A stretch of DNA of 64,000 nt from Butyrivibrio sp. LB2008 (GTDB lineage Bacteria; Bacillota; Clostridia; Lachnospirales; Lachnospiraceae). Location: assembly GCF_000621565.1 (NCBI RefSeq), contig NZ_KK211305.1, forward strand, positions 280,258 through 344,257, written 5' to 3'. Positions 53,066-61,813 of the stretch are shown here, in pieces. How positions within the stretch are numbered: position 1 is the stretch's first letter; each line of letters starts with the position of its first letter. Below the pieces are notes generated by a model. That model did no database searches. It was given only the letters and a program-made list of their open reading frames with translations, and had not been told where the DNA came from. Both the position numbers and the translations under genes were made by a program.

Positions 53066-54124
53066 ATGAAGAAAAAAACAATTGTTGCAATTATGATTTG
53101 TCTTATGATGTGTGGTATTTTTGCAGGATGCGGGCAGAGCGATGCTGCAGATACCACCGATCAGGCAAAGAAAGAAGAAAAGACAGTAGAGAATGAGCTT
53201 GAGAAGACGGCGGAATTCGATACTGCAGCTGCAGAAAAGTCGCTTAAGGAAATGAGTGATGCTCTTAGCAGTTTTCTGTGGGCTTCGATGATGAAAGAGG
53301 CTGAATACAGTCCTCAGGAAGCCGGAGAAATTAAGCTGGAACTAACAGGTGAAGAAAGGATAAGAGCCGCTGTACTTGCCTGTGAGCCGGATGGCATAAT
53401 CGACAGTACTTTCGTTATTGGCACCGGAGGCGTTTCCGAGGATAAAAGTGCCGAGACAGGACCTAACGGCGATGGATTCCATGGTGCATCGGTGTCTAAA
53501 AAAGATGTTGATAAAAATTGTCTTGATCTTTTCGGAACCAAGGCCGACTTGGGAGAGCTTCCGTCAGGACCTATGTGCGATCTTCATGATGCAGTATTGT
53601 ACAAAACGGGAAACGAGTCATGTGCGCTGATCATCGATAAGGAGGTAGAAACAGAGACAGATTTTAAGAACCAGGAATGCACGGTCACTGAAGAGAATGG
53701 CAAGTATATCGGAAAGGTCAATGTGTTCTGGGGATACTGGGGAGAACTGGAGCAAAAGCCCGATTATTCAAACTATGTGGTAACATATGAACTTGAGCCG
53801 AATAGTGAATCAAAGTATGGAATGGTCATAACATCTATAAGTATTAACAAAGTTACAGGTGATAAGTACTATGGTGTGTTCATTAAAGCTTTCAAGGACG
53901 AAAAAGACTGTGGTGAAACGTTAAGTGCGCTCAAGGAAGCAGGCTTCAATAATTGTTCGGTAGTATATACTCCCGATTTTGAGGAACTGAATCCCGAACC
54001 GTATTATGTTGTGACGGCAGGTCTTTTTACAACGGAAGAAGAGGCCAACGAGGCGCTTGATAAGGCTAAGGCAAGTGGATTTACAGATGCGTATGTAAAA
54101 TATGCCGGATCACACAAATATTAG
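53066..54124 (+). CDS. lipoprotein with SPOR-like C-terminus
   Basis: This 352-residue exported protein has a signal peptide ending in the lipobox F-A-G-C (Cys near residue 22). An acidic helical stretch and a central domain with alternating strands follow. The C-terminus (about 275-352) has two SPOR-like repeats, G-V-F-I-K-A-F-K and Y-V-V-T-A-G-L-F-T-T-E-E-E-A-N-E-A. SPOR domains bind peptidoglycan lacking stem peptides; that this one does is inference. A hairpin terminator follows. Confidence 0.65.
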   Translation: MKKKTIVAIMICLMMCGIFAGCGQSDAADTTDQAKKEEKTVENELEKTAEFDTAAAEKSLKEMSDALSSFLWASMMKEAEYSPQEAGEIKLELTGEERIRAAVLACEPDGIIDSTFVIGTGGVSEDKSAETGPNGDGFHGASVSKKDVDKNCLDLFGTKADLGELPSGPMCDLHDAVLYKTGNESCALIIDKEVETETDFKNQECTVTEENGKYIGKVNVFWGYWGELEQKPDYSNYVVTYELEPNSESKYGMVITSISINKVTGDKYYGVFIKAFKDEKDCGETLSALKEAGFNNCSVVYTPDFEELNPEPYYVVTAGLFTTEEEANEALDKAKASGFTDAYVKYAGSHKY

Positions 54125-54151
54125 ACTAGTTCTATTCTATATTTGCAACTT

Positions 54152-54196
54152 CTGCACATCGGCACGCAAAGAGTTGCAAAGCAACTCTTTGGTTTT
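54152..54196 (+). terminator. hairpin terminator of a dispersed repeat type
   Basis: CAAAGAGTTGC-AAA-GCAACTCTTTG (54167-54191) is a perfect 11-bp stem with a T tail. With the preceding GCACATCGGCACG it repeats the last element at 10010-10044, so a dispersed repeat appears to serve as terminator here. Confidence 0.7.
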
Positions 54197-54215
54197 TATG
54201 GTATACTATCTTGGT

Positions 54216-55364
54216 ATGAAAAAGATGGAATTGATAGCCCCTTGCCACTTTGGCCTGGAGGCGGTACTTAAAAAAGAAATAATAGATCTCGGCTATGACA
54301 TAACTGAGGTCTCGGACGGCAGAATTACTTTCGCGGGAGATGCGGATGCAGTATGCCGTGCCAATATTGGTCTTAGAACTGCGGAGAGAATCCTTATTAA
54401 AGTGGGAAGTTTTCACGCAGAGTCTTTTGAAGAGCTGTACCAGGGAGTGAAGGAACTTCCTTGGGAAGAGTTTATACCCGAGCGGGGAAAGTTCTGGGTA
54501 AAAAAAGCATCAAGTGTTAAGAGCAAACTCTTTAGCCCTTCAGATATTCAATCAATTACGAAAAAAGCTATAGTTGAAAAACTAAAACTCAGCTATCACA
54601 CAGACTGGTTTAAGGAGGATGCGGAGAGCTATCCGATAAGAGTTTTTCTCATGAAGGACGAAGTCACGGTTGCGCTTGATACAACAGGTGATTCCCTTCA
54701 CAAAAGAGGCTACAGAAAACTTGAATCCAAAGCGCCTATCGCCGAGAACCTTGCCGCTGCGCTTATTATGCTGACACCTTGGAACGGCAGCAGGATACTT
54801 GTGGATCCTTTTTGCGGAAGCGGAACAATCCCTATCGAAGCGGCAATGATGGCGGCGAATATAGCTCCCGGAATGAACAGAAGCTTTACAGCGGAGAGCT
54901 GGACACATCTTATCACGCCTCAGAACTGGAAGGATGTCAGGGAAGAAGCGCAGGAAGAGATAATCACCGATATAGATGTCGATATTCAGGGCTATGACCT
55001 TGATCCCGAGATGGTTGAGATTGCCAGGATCAATGCAAGGAAAGCCGGCGTTGAGAACATGATCCACTTCCAGGCTAGAGATATTGCTGATTTAAGCCAC
55101 AGGAAGAAGTACGGATTTATTATCACGAATCCTCCATACGGAGAGAGAATCGGTGATAAAGATATTCTTCCGCAGCTTTACAAGACAATAGGAGAAAGAT
55201 TTAAGAGCCTTGACGCATGGTCGATGTATCTTATCACGGGCTATGAACAGGCTGAGAAATTTATAGGCAAAAAAGCTGATAAGAACAGAAAAATATATAA
55301 CGGAATGATAAAGACCTATTTTTATCAGTTTATGGGACCCAAGCCTCCAAGAAGAAGCGAGTGA
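54216..55364 (+). CDS. THUMP-domain RNA guanine-N2 methyltransferase
   Basis: This 382-residue protein has an N-terminal ferredoxin-like/THUMP region (about 1-160) and a Rossmann methyltransferase domain with D-P-F-C-G-S-G-T (from Asp197) and catalytic N-P-P-Y (Asn305). The layout matches the RlmL/YpsC family that methylates rRNA guanine N2. ATG 54216 fits the family start. No ribosome binding site precedes it, and a TATACT sits at 54202-54207, so the transcript could be nearly leaderless. Confidence 0.9.
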   Translation: MKKMELIAPCHFGLEAVLKKEIIDLGYDITEVSDGRITFAGDADAVCRANIGLRTAERILIKVGSFHAESFEELYQGVKELPWEEFIPERGKFWVKKASSVKSKLFSPSDIQSITKKAIVEKLKLSYHTDWFKEDAESYPIRVFLMKDEVTVALDTTGDSLHKRGYRKLESKAPIAENLAAALIMLTPWNGSRILVDPFCGSGTIPIEAAMMAANIAPGMNRSFTAESWTHLITPQNWKDVREEAQEEIITDIDVDIQGYDLDPEMVEIARINARKAGVENMIHFQARDIADLSHRKKYGFIITNPPYGERIGDKDILPQLYKTIGERFKSLDAWSMYLITGYEQAEKFIGKKADKNRKIYNGMIKTYFYQFMGPKPPRRSE

Positions 55365-55373
55365 GCCATTGTC

Positions 55374-56432
55374 ATGAAAAAAGAGGGAATGAGAAAAGCA
55401 GCGGTTTTGGCAGCAGTATTCGGCGTTGTCTCTATTACGCTTATGCTTCACAGATCCGCGACTAAACATATACTTATAACAGATGCCGCAGAAATGCCTG
55501 TTAGTAGTGTTAATTCGGGAAAATCTTTTGATCTGCTGATCCAAAAGGGAGATCCGGAAGACGGAAAGATGAAACTTATCATTCCTCTTGCGAAAAGCGT
55601 AAGCTCTGAGGATATCAAGCTTGAAGACAGGTATTCCGATCATGAACTTCTGATCTATATAGACAGTAGAGAAGAGGGCTTCTACGGCGATAATGCGATT
55701 GTTTCGGATACAGGAATTTTGGAAAGTGCGGTTTGCCACACGGAAAACAACACGGGAAGCGTGTGCCTTGATTTTAAGCTTGGCGGTTTTTATGCAAATG
55801 AGAGCGCACTTACCGATCACAGCACAATTGAGGTCGAGTTTTTTAAACCCAAAGACAGGTATGACAAGATTGTTCTGATCGATCCGGAAATGAATAAGTC
55901 GTTTGGCGGCTTTTTGCCGGGGGTAGGACTTTCTGAAAAAGAGGTCACACTTGACGTTGCGCAGAGACTTAGAAGTATCGCGGAAAAAGATGTTGAGAAC
56001 AAGATCAAGTTTTTTTTCACCCATATGTCGGATACTGATATTTCGGATGAGAGTAAAGAGCTTCTTATCAGGGAATCCTGCGCGGATATGGCTGTCAAGA
56101 TAGCTACGTCCGATTCTCCGGACAAAGACAATAACGGGATAGAAACATTTTATAACGGAACTTTTTTTATAAGAGATCTTAGCAATGTGAAATTTGCCGA
56201 TATCGTGGAGCGTTGCTGCGCGAACAATACGGGAAACACGGCGCTTGGAATATATGAATGTGACGAGAGCGACGCTCTTATCAAGAACTCCGTAGTACCT
56301 ACAGCCAAGATTTCATTGGGATATCTGACGGGAAATGAGGATGCGGAGAAGCTTGCTACGGGCTCTTACAGGCAAAAAGCCGCTGAGGGCATCTATCAGG
56401 CGATTTTAGACGGATATAAGGAGTTGGAATGA
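55374..56432 (+). CDS. amidase_3-like protein lacking catalytic residues
   Basis: This 352-residue protein has an N-terminal membrane or signal segment (about 8-28), a beta-rich AMIN-like domain (about 50-155), and a C-terminal domain (about 168-352) that follows the N-acetylmuramoyl-L-alanine amidase fold. Key residues are changed. The zinc-binding G-H-G-G is replaced by P-E-M-N, the S-H-x-N His is replaced within V-K-I-A-T-S-D, and the final catalytic Glu is replaced by Ser; S-E-K-E-V-T-L and G-I-E-T-F-Y remain. It is probably a cell-wall binding or regulatory pseudoenzyme. The rdgB gene overlaps its stop by 4 nt. Confidence 0.62.
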   Translation: MKKEGMRKAAVLAAVFGVVSITLMLHRSATKHILITDAAEMPVSSVNSGKSFDLLIQKGDPEDGKMKLIIPLAKSVSSEDIKLEDRYSDHELLIYIDSREEGFYGDNAIVSDTGILESAVCHTENNTGSVCLDFKLGGFYANESALTDHSTIEVEFFKPKDRYDKIVLIDPEMNKSFGGFLPGVGLSEKEVTLDVAQRLRSIAEKDVENKIKFFFTHMSDTDISDESKELLIRESCADMAVKIATSDSPDKDNNGIETFYNGTFFIRDLSNVKFADIVERCCANNTGNTALGIYECDESDALIKNSVVPTAKISLGYLTGNEDAEKLATGSYRQKAAEGIYQAILDGYKELE

Positions 56433-57049
56433 GAATAGTATTTGCGACCGGAAATAACGACAAATTAAAGGAAATACGCGAGATTTTGGATACTCTGAAT
56501 ATAGAGATCATCTCAATGAAAGAAGCAGGCGTTTTTGAAGACGTTGAAGAGAATGGCGAGACATTTGCCGAGAACTCGATGATCAAGGCTTCGGCAATCG
56601 CACAGATCATTAAGGAAAAGTTCCCAAAAGAGGCGGAAGAGACGATAGTACTTGCCGATGATTCGGGACTTGAGATTGATTATCTGAATGGAGAGCCGGG
56701 CGTTTATTCTGCAAGATATATGGGAAAAGAAACATCGTATACAGAGAAGAATAACAATCTTATCGAGAGGCTGAACGGCGTTCCCGATAGTGAGCGTACG
56801 GCAAGGTTCGTATGTGCCATTTCGGCAGTACTTCCCGATGGAAAAAAGCTTTCTACAGTTGGGAAGATGGAAGGAATAATCGGCTACGAGATAGCGGGAG
56901 CAAACGGTTTTGGTTACGATCCGATCTTTTATCTTCCGGAATATAAGAAGACAAGTGCGGAGATTTCAGCTGAAGAAAAAAATGCGATAAGTCATAGAGG
57001 CAAAGCACTTAGAGAGATGGCTAAACTCCTTAAAGAAGAACTTGCATAG
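56429..57049 (+). CDS. rdgB: XTP/dITP pyrophosphatase
   Basis: This 206-residue HAM1/RdgB-family protein cleans xanthine and inosine triphosphates from the nucleotide pool. It has the phosphate-binding start F-A-T-G-N-N-D-K-L-K-E-I near residue 5, E-N-G-E-T-F-A-E-N-S near 40, D-D-S-G-L-E-I near 70, and F-G-Y-D-P-I-F-Y near 150. It overlaps the preceding gene by 4 nt. Confidence 0.94.
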   Translation: MRIVFATGNNDKLKEIREILDTLNIEIISMKEAGVFEDVEENGETFAENSMIKASAIAQIIKEKFPKEAEETIVLADDSGLEIDYLNGEPGVYSARYMGKETSYTEKNNNLIERLNGVPDSERTARFVCAISAVLPDGKKLSTVGKMEGIIGYEIAGANGFGYDPIFYLPEYKKTSAEISAEEKNAISHRGKALREMAKLLKEELA

Positions 57050-57130
57050 TTGTCGTTTTGCGGCAGACCTTGATATCTGCCTTTTGTTTCAGATAATGCG
57101 TGACAATGATGCGAAACGGGAGACTGATTG

Positions 57131-57610
57131 ATGCACAGATATTTGGTGGTGAGTGATACTCACGGAAGAGATGACAACTTTTATAATGTTCTTGATGCGG
57201 AAGGGGCAATTGATGGGATAATCCATTGCGGAGACTTTGAGGGATCCGAAGGAAAATTTGCCCTCGCGGCCGATTGTCCGGTATATTTCGTTGCGGGCAA
57301 CAATGACTTCTTCTCGACACTTGGAAGAGAGCTTACTTTTACATTGGATGGACACAGAGCTTTTCTGACGCATGGACATCAGTATCTTGTAAGTATGGAT
57401 CTTGAAAATCTTAGGAGTGAGGGAATCGCGAGAGGGGCTGAGCTTATTTTCTTCGGTCATACGCATAAGCCTGTTGCCAAGACTATGGGCGGAGTCTACA
57501 TCTTCAATCCCGGAAGCCTTTCATATCCCAGGCAGGAAGGGCGAAGACCAAGTTATCTTATTCTGACGATTGAAAAAGATGAAATTCAATATGAAATAAA
57601 ATACCTGTAA
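57131..57610 (+). CDS. YfcE-type metallophosphoesterase
   Basis: This 159-residue calcineurin-like phosphoesterase has V-S-D-T-H-G-R-D-D-N near the start, H-C-G-D-F near 35, A-G-N-N-D near 55, T-H-G-H near 78 and F-G-H-T-H-K-P near 112, the complete metal-ligand set. YfcE/YsnB-like enzymes hydrolyse phosphodiesters; the natural substrate is unknown. ATG 57131 is preceded by CGGGAG. Confidence 0.92.
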   Translation: MHRYLVVSDTHGRDDNFYNVLDAEGAIDGIIHCGDFEGSEGKFALAADCPVYFVAGNNDFFSTLGRELTFTLDGHRAFLTHGHQYLVSMDLENLRSEGIARGAELIFFGHTHKPVAKTMGGVYIFNPGSLSYPRQEGRRPSYLILTIEKDEIQYEIKYL

Positions 57611-57660
57611 CTACGGTATTTTACAACATAAAAATATTTAAAAAATAAGAAAAAATAATG

Positions 57661-57690
57661 TTGACAACCCTTGAAAGACTATTATATAAT
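57661..57690 (+). promoter_or_regulatory. sigma-A promoter for the tRNA array
   Basis: TTGACA-N18-TATAAT, 39 nt before the first tRNA. It probably drives all six. Confidence 0.85.
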
Positions 57691-57729
57691 AAATCTCGCG
57701 TTACGGCTTAGACCTTAATGCGAACAAGA

Positions 57730-57804
57730 CGGGGTGTGGCTCAGCTTGGCTAGAGCACCTGCTTTGGGAGCAGGGGGTCGCAGGTTCGAATCCTGTCACC
57801 CCGA
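57730..57804 (+). tRNA. tRNA-Pro (TGG)
   Basis: Acceptor CGGGGTG/CACCCCG, anticodon stem CCTGC/GCAGG with TGG in the loop; 75 nt. Confidence 0.97.
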
Positions 57805-57842
57805 TCAGGGGTTAAGCTAAACATTAACTAAATATTGTATAC

Positions 57843-57913
57843 GCGGGTGTAGTTCAATGGTAGAACACTAGCCTTCCAAGCTAGATACGTGGGTTCGATT
57901 CCCATCACCCGCT
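57843..57913 (+). tRNA. tRNA-Gly (TCC)
   Basis: Acceptor GCGGGTG/CACCCGC, anticodon stem CTAGC/GCTAG with TCC in the loop; 71 nt. The spacer after it (57914-57960) holds a degraded copy of the butyrate-operon repeat (GAGAGCAGAA). Confidence 0.97.
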
Positions 57914-57988
57914 TTGAGTAGAGCACTTGGGGGCTTTGAGAGCAGAAGTTCCTTTTTGAATCAAGTATTCTACTTAACATTGAAACAT

Positions 57989-58062
<74 letters not shown>

Positions 58063-58071
58063 TTTTTATAT

Positions 58072-58146
58072 GGTGGCTATAGCGTAGTTGGTTAACGCGC
58101 CAGATTGTGGTTCTGGAGACCGAGGGTTCGAGTCCCTCTAGCCACC
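58072..58146 (+). tRNA. tRNA-His (GTG)
   Basis: Acceptor GTGGCTA/TAGCCAC with the tRNA-His-specific extra G at -1 (58072) opposite C73; anticodon stem CCAGA/TCTGG with GTG. Confidence 0.96.
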
Positions 58147-58262
58147 CTGAGTAATAGCTTGATTATCATCTTGCATTACTTGATTCAGGCAAACACATAG
58201 TGAGTCTGGAACAAATTTTTGTAATTGCTACAGCGGAGTATAGCGTTAAGCTCTTACAATCT

Positions 58263-58334
58263 TGGGCTATCGCCAAGCGGTAAGGCACAGCACTTTGACT
58301 GCTGCATACGACGGTTCGAATCCGGCTAGCCCAG
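58263..58334 (+). tRNA. tRNA-Gln (TTG)
   Basis: Acceptor TGGGCTA/TAGCCCA, anticodon stem CAGCA/TGCTG with TTG; 72 nt. A 116-nt spacer before it shows nothing recognisable. Confidence 0.96.
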
Positions 58335-58376
58335 TTAGCGGTGAGATGTTTCGTCGCAAAATTACATATTGAACAT

Positions 58377-58449
58377 GGGATATTAGCTCAGGTGGTAGAG
58401 CACTTGACTTTTAATCAAGTTGTCGGGGGTTCGAATCCCCCATGTCTCA
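58377..58449 (+). tRNA. tRNA-Lys (TTT)
   Basis: Acceptor GGGATAT/ATGTCTC with wobble pairs, anticodon stem CTTGA/TCAAG with TTT; 73 nt. It is the last tRNA of the array. Confidence 0.94.
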
Positions 58450-58456
58450 TTCATTT

Positions 58457-58489
58457 AACTGTTCAGTCATAATGGCTGGACAGTTTTTT
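58457..58489 (+). terminator. terminator of the tRNA array
   Basis: AACTGTTCAG/CTGGACAGTT with a 9-nt loop and six T. Confidence 0.82.
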
Positions 58490-58510
58490 GTTGGAGAAGA
58501 AAGGAAAGAA

Positions 58511-59038
58511 ATGAGAGAAGAACATAAAGAAGAATTGGTGACCGAGGCTGAGGGACCTAAAAATAAAATTATAAAAGTATTTCTTTTGGGATTTCTGGCG
58601 ATAGTTGCAGGAGTTGGGTTTGAAACAATCTACTGGGCTGTAGGAGATGCCGGATTAGGTTTTTTGGATGATTGTTTGGATTATTTATGGAAGTATAACC
58701 ATGTTGATTTTTATTCATGGTTCTTTTTTATCTATTATGTAGGTATAGTGATAGCAGGAATTATTTTGATATTAAGTCGCAGGAAGAAATCAGGAGGGAT
58801 GATCAATTTAGTTACAATAACTATAGCAATATTTTCTGCTATATATGTTCATTTTCTTTTTATAGCGCATGATAGTGTAGTATATTATCAATTACACAGA
58901 GAGTTCTATCCGGAGGTGGATGATTTAGGATATTTCTATTTTGCTTTGTGTTTGGGAAGTGTTTATCCTATATGGATTTTGACAATAATCATCGCTGCAT
59001 TTTTAAAGAAATGTAGTTTAAAAAGTACGAGTGTTTAA
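58511..59038 (+). CDS. small integral membrane protein, function unknown
   Basis: This 175-residue protein has an acidic N-terminus and four predicted transmembrane segments (about 22-44, 70-95, 105-128, 145-168), with no conserved motif I recognise. ATG 58511 follows AAGGAAAG. It begins just after the tRNA terminator and is AT-rich. Its only near neighbour downstream is convergent. Confidence 0.6.
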   Translation: MREEHKEELVTEAEGPKNKIIKVFLLGFLAIVAGVGFETIYWAVGDAGLGFLDDCLDYLWKYNHVDFYSWFFFIYYVGIVIAGIILILSRRKKSGGMINLVTITIAIFSAIYVHFLFIAHDSVVYYQLHREFYPEVDDLGYFYFALCLGSVYPIWILTIIIAAFLKKCSLKSTSV

Positions 59039-59088
59039 GAATTTTTGATAAAAGCAGTATAAAGTAATAAAGTTTATGAATAATGAAT

Positions 59089-59176
59089 AACGCTCCGCAA
59101 TGGATGCGCAGCTCGCGGAAAAGAATATATTGTTTACGCAATCCGCTCTCGCGCTAGCATTTCGCGAGTGAAATGC
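59089..59176 (+). repeat. dispersed repeat copy with hairpins
   Basis: AACGCTCCGCAATGGATGCGC matches the dispersed motif seen near 9951 and 31505 with one change. It is followed by a GCGG.../...CCGC hairpin and GCATTTC/GAAATGC at 59157-59176. Confidence 0.6.
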
Positions 59177-59231
59177 TTAAATGCTCTATTTTTAGTTTCT
59201 ATTTCATTCTCAAACAATGTGTAAAAAGACT

Positions 59232-59285
59232 ATGTCAAAGGGACAGTCGATACCAGGTGTGACAGCTGAACCGTCCCAATGTCAT
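59232..59285 (+). repeat. 54-nt inverted-repeat element
   Basis: ATGTCAAAGGGAC and GTCCCAATGTCAT are imperfect inverted arms around a 26-nt centre. It lies between two convergent genes and resembles a short MITE or REP-type sequence. Confidence 0.5.
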
Positions 59286-59338
59286 TTATTAAAGCAAGAT
59301 TTTGAACATATAATCAGAACAGCAATGAACAGATTTCC

Positions 59339-60967
59339 TCAATTAGCGAGCTGTTTCATGATGCTGTCATAATCCTGAGTTCCAATCAGTTGTTCATACT
59401 GGTAGGAAGCATATTTGTCGATTACTTTTTTGATTTCATCTTCGGATATATCTTTGTCTATTTCACTATAATACTTTGTGGTGGTGACATATTCACTTGA
59501 TGATGCAAGTTCTTCTTCTAAAGGTGATTTGTTTTCGTCGATAAAGTGAAGATCCTTTGTCCAATAGCTTATAACAAGTTTTCTTTCATCATCTATGGCC
59601 ATATATGTGTTGTAATATGTGGCACCGGCATCATCGGCATTTCCGTTGTAAATAACATTATTCTTAGGGGAATATTCGTAACCTTTATTACCCATTGCAC
59701 CGAATACCCATTGATACATCAGAGGACAGGCGTGACCATCTTTAAAGCTATAAAGAGATACACAGCATTTTGTACCGGCAACAAGTTCAGGAATATCATC
59801 GTCATCTACATATATAAGGTCGTAAGTCAGTGGGTAATCTGCATAGCAGAAGGTTTTTACAATCTGAGCATAGGCGTCTTTGTAATTATCATATTTTCCG
59901 TCTTTGTTATCACCAAGAAGAGCGGCTTTCATTCCTTTGATTGTCAGATCCCCACCAATTGCCTTTGCTTCTTCTTCTCCATAGTCTGCAAAAAATTCAA
60001 AGCATTCATTATCTGTTGTTGCAGCTTCCAAAAGTAGATGTTTATCATGGTCTGTATCACCGACAATTACTGCGTCATCCATTCCGTCTGCGTTAAAATC
60101 AAAGAAACCGACAGCATCAACGTTTTCTAGATAAATACTTGGTTCAATGGAGGAGATACATTTCCCGCCTTCTACGAGGATCATTTCTGTTTGTTGAGGG
60201 TTTTCCTTGTAGGTAACAAAATGTACCGGAGAGTCATACTGAGCGAGATTTACGTCAAAGGTCTGTTCGGGAACACAGTGATCGTCCCACTGAATCTTGT
60301 TTGACTCAAAGACAAGGTCATCACCTTCTTTGGAAAATTTCACAATCCTGTCGGCATATTCGCCGTAATATGCATTGGACAAATCTGAATTGAGCTTAAC
60401 ACTCTTTTCGGGACTGAACTTAAGCCGAAGAATATATTTATCGCCTATTTTTTCTCCTGATATGCAATCATATCCGTTATATCTAAAATCGCTATCATAA
60501 ATTTTTTTATAAAAAGAGTCAGTATCTTTGTTGTATACCCAATTAATATCTTTATTATCAGGTATGTAATCATTACCTGTATGTCTTTTGATAAAATCAG
60601 CGAGGTCGTACTTGTTTATGGCATAAAGATTTGCGTATTCGGGGAAATCACTTTGATCAGTGGATTTTAGATAAGAGTTGATTTCTTCTGGGCTACAATC
60701 TTTGGAAGCAATTTGGGCACCCAATTTTAAAATCTCGTTCCAATCAATATTTTCCGGAGCATCAAAATCATATGAAAGAAAACCATTATATTCAATCGTA
60801 TTAAAAAGATCTGTGAATTCTTTAAGCTCTTCCACTGAAAGTTCAGCAGTAGATGCGTTGCTTGCGGTATCTTTGTTATTGTTTTCGGTAATCATAGAAA
60901 CAGATGAACCACATCCTGAAAGTATTATTGTTACTGCTATTATTGATAATAGATGATTAAATCTCAC
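59339..60967 (-). CDS. lipoprotein with FG-GAP-like segments
   Basis: This 542-residue protein is the only minus-strand gene. The signal peptide ends in lipobox L-S-G-C near residue 19. An Asn/Ser/Thr-rich linker is followed by a mixed domain and two acidic loops of the FG-GAP/VCBS type: F-F-D-F-N-A-D-G-M-D-D-A-V near residue 290 and I-Y-V-D-D-D-D-I-P-E-L near 380. Such loops often bind calcium. The start is GTG with GAGGG 8 nt upstream. The function is unknown; it is probably on the cell surface. Confidence 0.7.
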   Translation of the reverse strand: MRFNHLLSIIAVTIILSGCGSSVSMITENNNKDTASNASTAELSVEELKEFTDLFNTIEYNGFLSYDFDAPENIDWNEILKLGAQIASKDCSPEEINSYLKSTDQSDFPEYANLYAINKYDLADFIKRHTGNDYIPDNKDINWVYNKDTDSFYKKIYDSDFRYNGYDCISGEKIGDKYILRLKFSPEKSVKLNSDLSNAYYGEYADRIVKFSKEGDDLVFESNKIQWDDHCVPEQTFDVNLAQYDSPVHFVTYKENPQQTEMILVEGGKCISSIEPSIYLENVDAVGFFDFNADGMDDAVIVGDTDHDKHLLLEAATTDNECFEFFADYGEEEAKAIGGDLTIKGMKAALLGDNKDGKYDNYKDAYAQIVKTFCYADYPLTYDLIYVDDDDIPELVAGTKCCVSLYSFKDGHACPLMYQWVFGAMGNKGYEYSPKNNVIYNGNADDAGATYYNTYMAIDDERKLVISYWTKDLHFIDENKSPLEEELASSSEYVTTTKYYSEIDKDISEDEIKKVIDKYASYQYEQLIGTQDYDSIMKQLAN

Positions 60968-61112
60968 AACATTTCCCTCTTATTTTCAAAAAATCTTTCT
61001 CAGCCAAGACCACATGGACAATTATATGTCACCGAATTCCTACGCGCAATGTAAACAGGATTTGCATAGAATAAATAAACTCAAGACGATAAAACAGCAT
61101 ATGTTTTGATAT

Positions 61113-61262
61113 GTATGACATCTTAAATGAAATTACAGAAATCCGCACCAGCTGCGGATTTCGTGAGAACATGATTCAGGAGTCAACCAAGCCCTATCGA
61201 CGAAGTCGATTCAAATTGGCTTGGTTGATGCATTCTTGAACATCATGTTCAAGAATGCATAG
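61113..61262 (+). repeat. 150-nt direct repeat, copy A
   Basis: Three stacked hairpins: GAAATCCGCA/TGCGGATTTC, CAACCAAGCC/GGCTTGGTTG and GCATTCTTGAAC/GTTCAAGAATGC. Copy B lies 215 nt downstream, nearly identical. Changes in the first hairpin fall in its loop. There is no start-to-stop coding sequence in common. The 60968-61112 stretch before it holds only the minus-gene leader. Confidence 0.8.
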
Positions 61263-61327
61263 ATACCACTGATCTATTTTATTTTTCCCTGAAAAACGGT
61301 ATGATTATTCATAAGTTGTAAGAAATG

Positions 61328-61477
61328 GTATGACATCTTAAATGAAATTACAGAAATCCGCACTGGTTGCGGATTTCGTGAGAACATGATTCAGGAGTCA
61401 ACCAAGCCCTATCGACGAAGTCGATTCAAATTGGCTTGGTTGATGCATTCTTGAACTTCATGTTCAAGAATGTATAG
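61328..61477 (+). repeat. 150-nt direct repeat, copy B
   Basis: Same length and three-hairpin order as copy A, with only a few substitutions. It ends 3 nt before the GGAGGAG site of the next gene and would form that gene's leader. The 65 nt between the copies show nothing recognisable. Confidence 0.8.
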
Positions 61478-61492
61478 GATGGAGGAGCCGAT

Positions 61493-61708
61493 ATGTTTTT
61501 TAAGAAAAAAAGAGAAATAAAAACATATGACAAGGAGAACCGGCGTCCTGTTATCAAAGCGAGCATATGTAACGGTGAGCAGATTGCGGGCTTTCAGGAT
61601 ATACATACAGGTGCGTTTGAGGAAGTCATGCTCATTAGGGGAAATGACGATCTTGCAGAGTTCATGCGCATGTATGGAATCGAAGGAAAGATAGAGAAAA
61701 TATACTGA
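61493..61708 (+). CDS. small conserved Lachnospiraceae-type protein
   Basis: This 71-residue protein has a basic start (M-F-F-K-K-K-R), then Y-D-K-E-N-R-R-P-V-I-K-A-S-I-C-N-G-E-Q and I-H-T-G-A-F-E-E-V-M-L-I near residues 40-50. I recall similar short proteins in related genomes, sometimes labelled aspartate dehydrogenase, which this length cannot support. GGAGGAG precedes the ATG. The function is unknown. Confidence 0.7.
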   Translation: MFFKKKREIKTYDKENRRPVIKASICNGEQIAGFQDIHTGAFEEVMLIRGNDDLAEFMRMYGIEGKIEKIY

Positions 61709-61813
61709 TAATGGCGGTATTGCCAAAAAGGATGGAAGATACGGCAAATTAGGTTTCTGATTTTCCATAATTGCAGCAAGCAGCTAATAAAAAACAAAAT
61801 ATGAAAGGCTACC

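Noticed and set aside
57914..57960. Additional tRNA in the array spacer
   Set aside because: No cloverleaf; the sequence is a degraded intergenic repeat.
61493..61708. Aspartate dehydrogenase
   Set aside because: Seventy-one residues cannot hold the enzyme; no nucleotide-binding motif is present.
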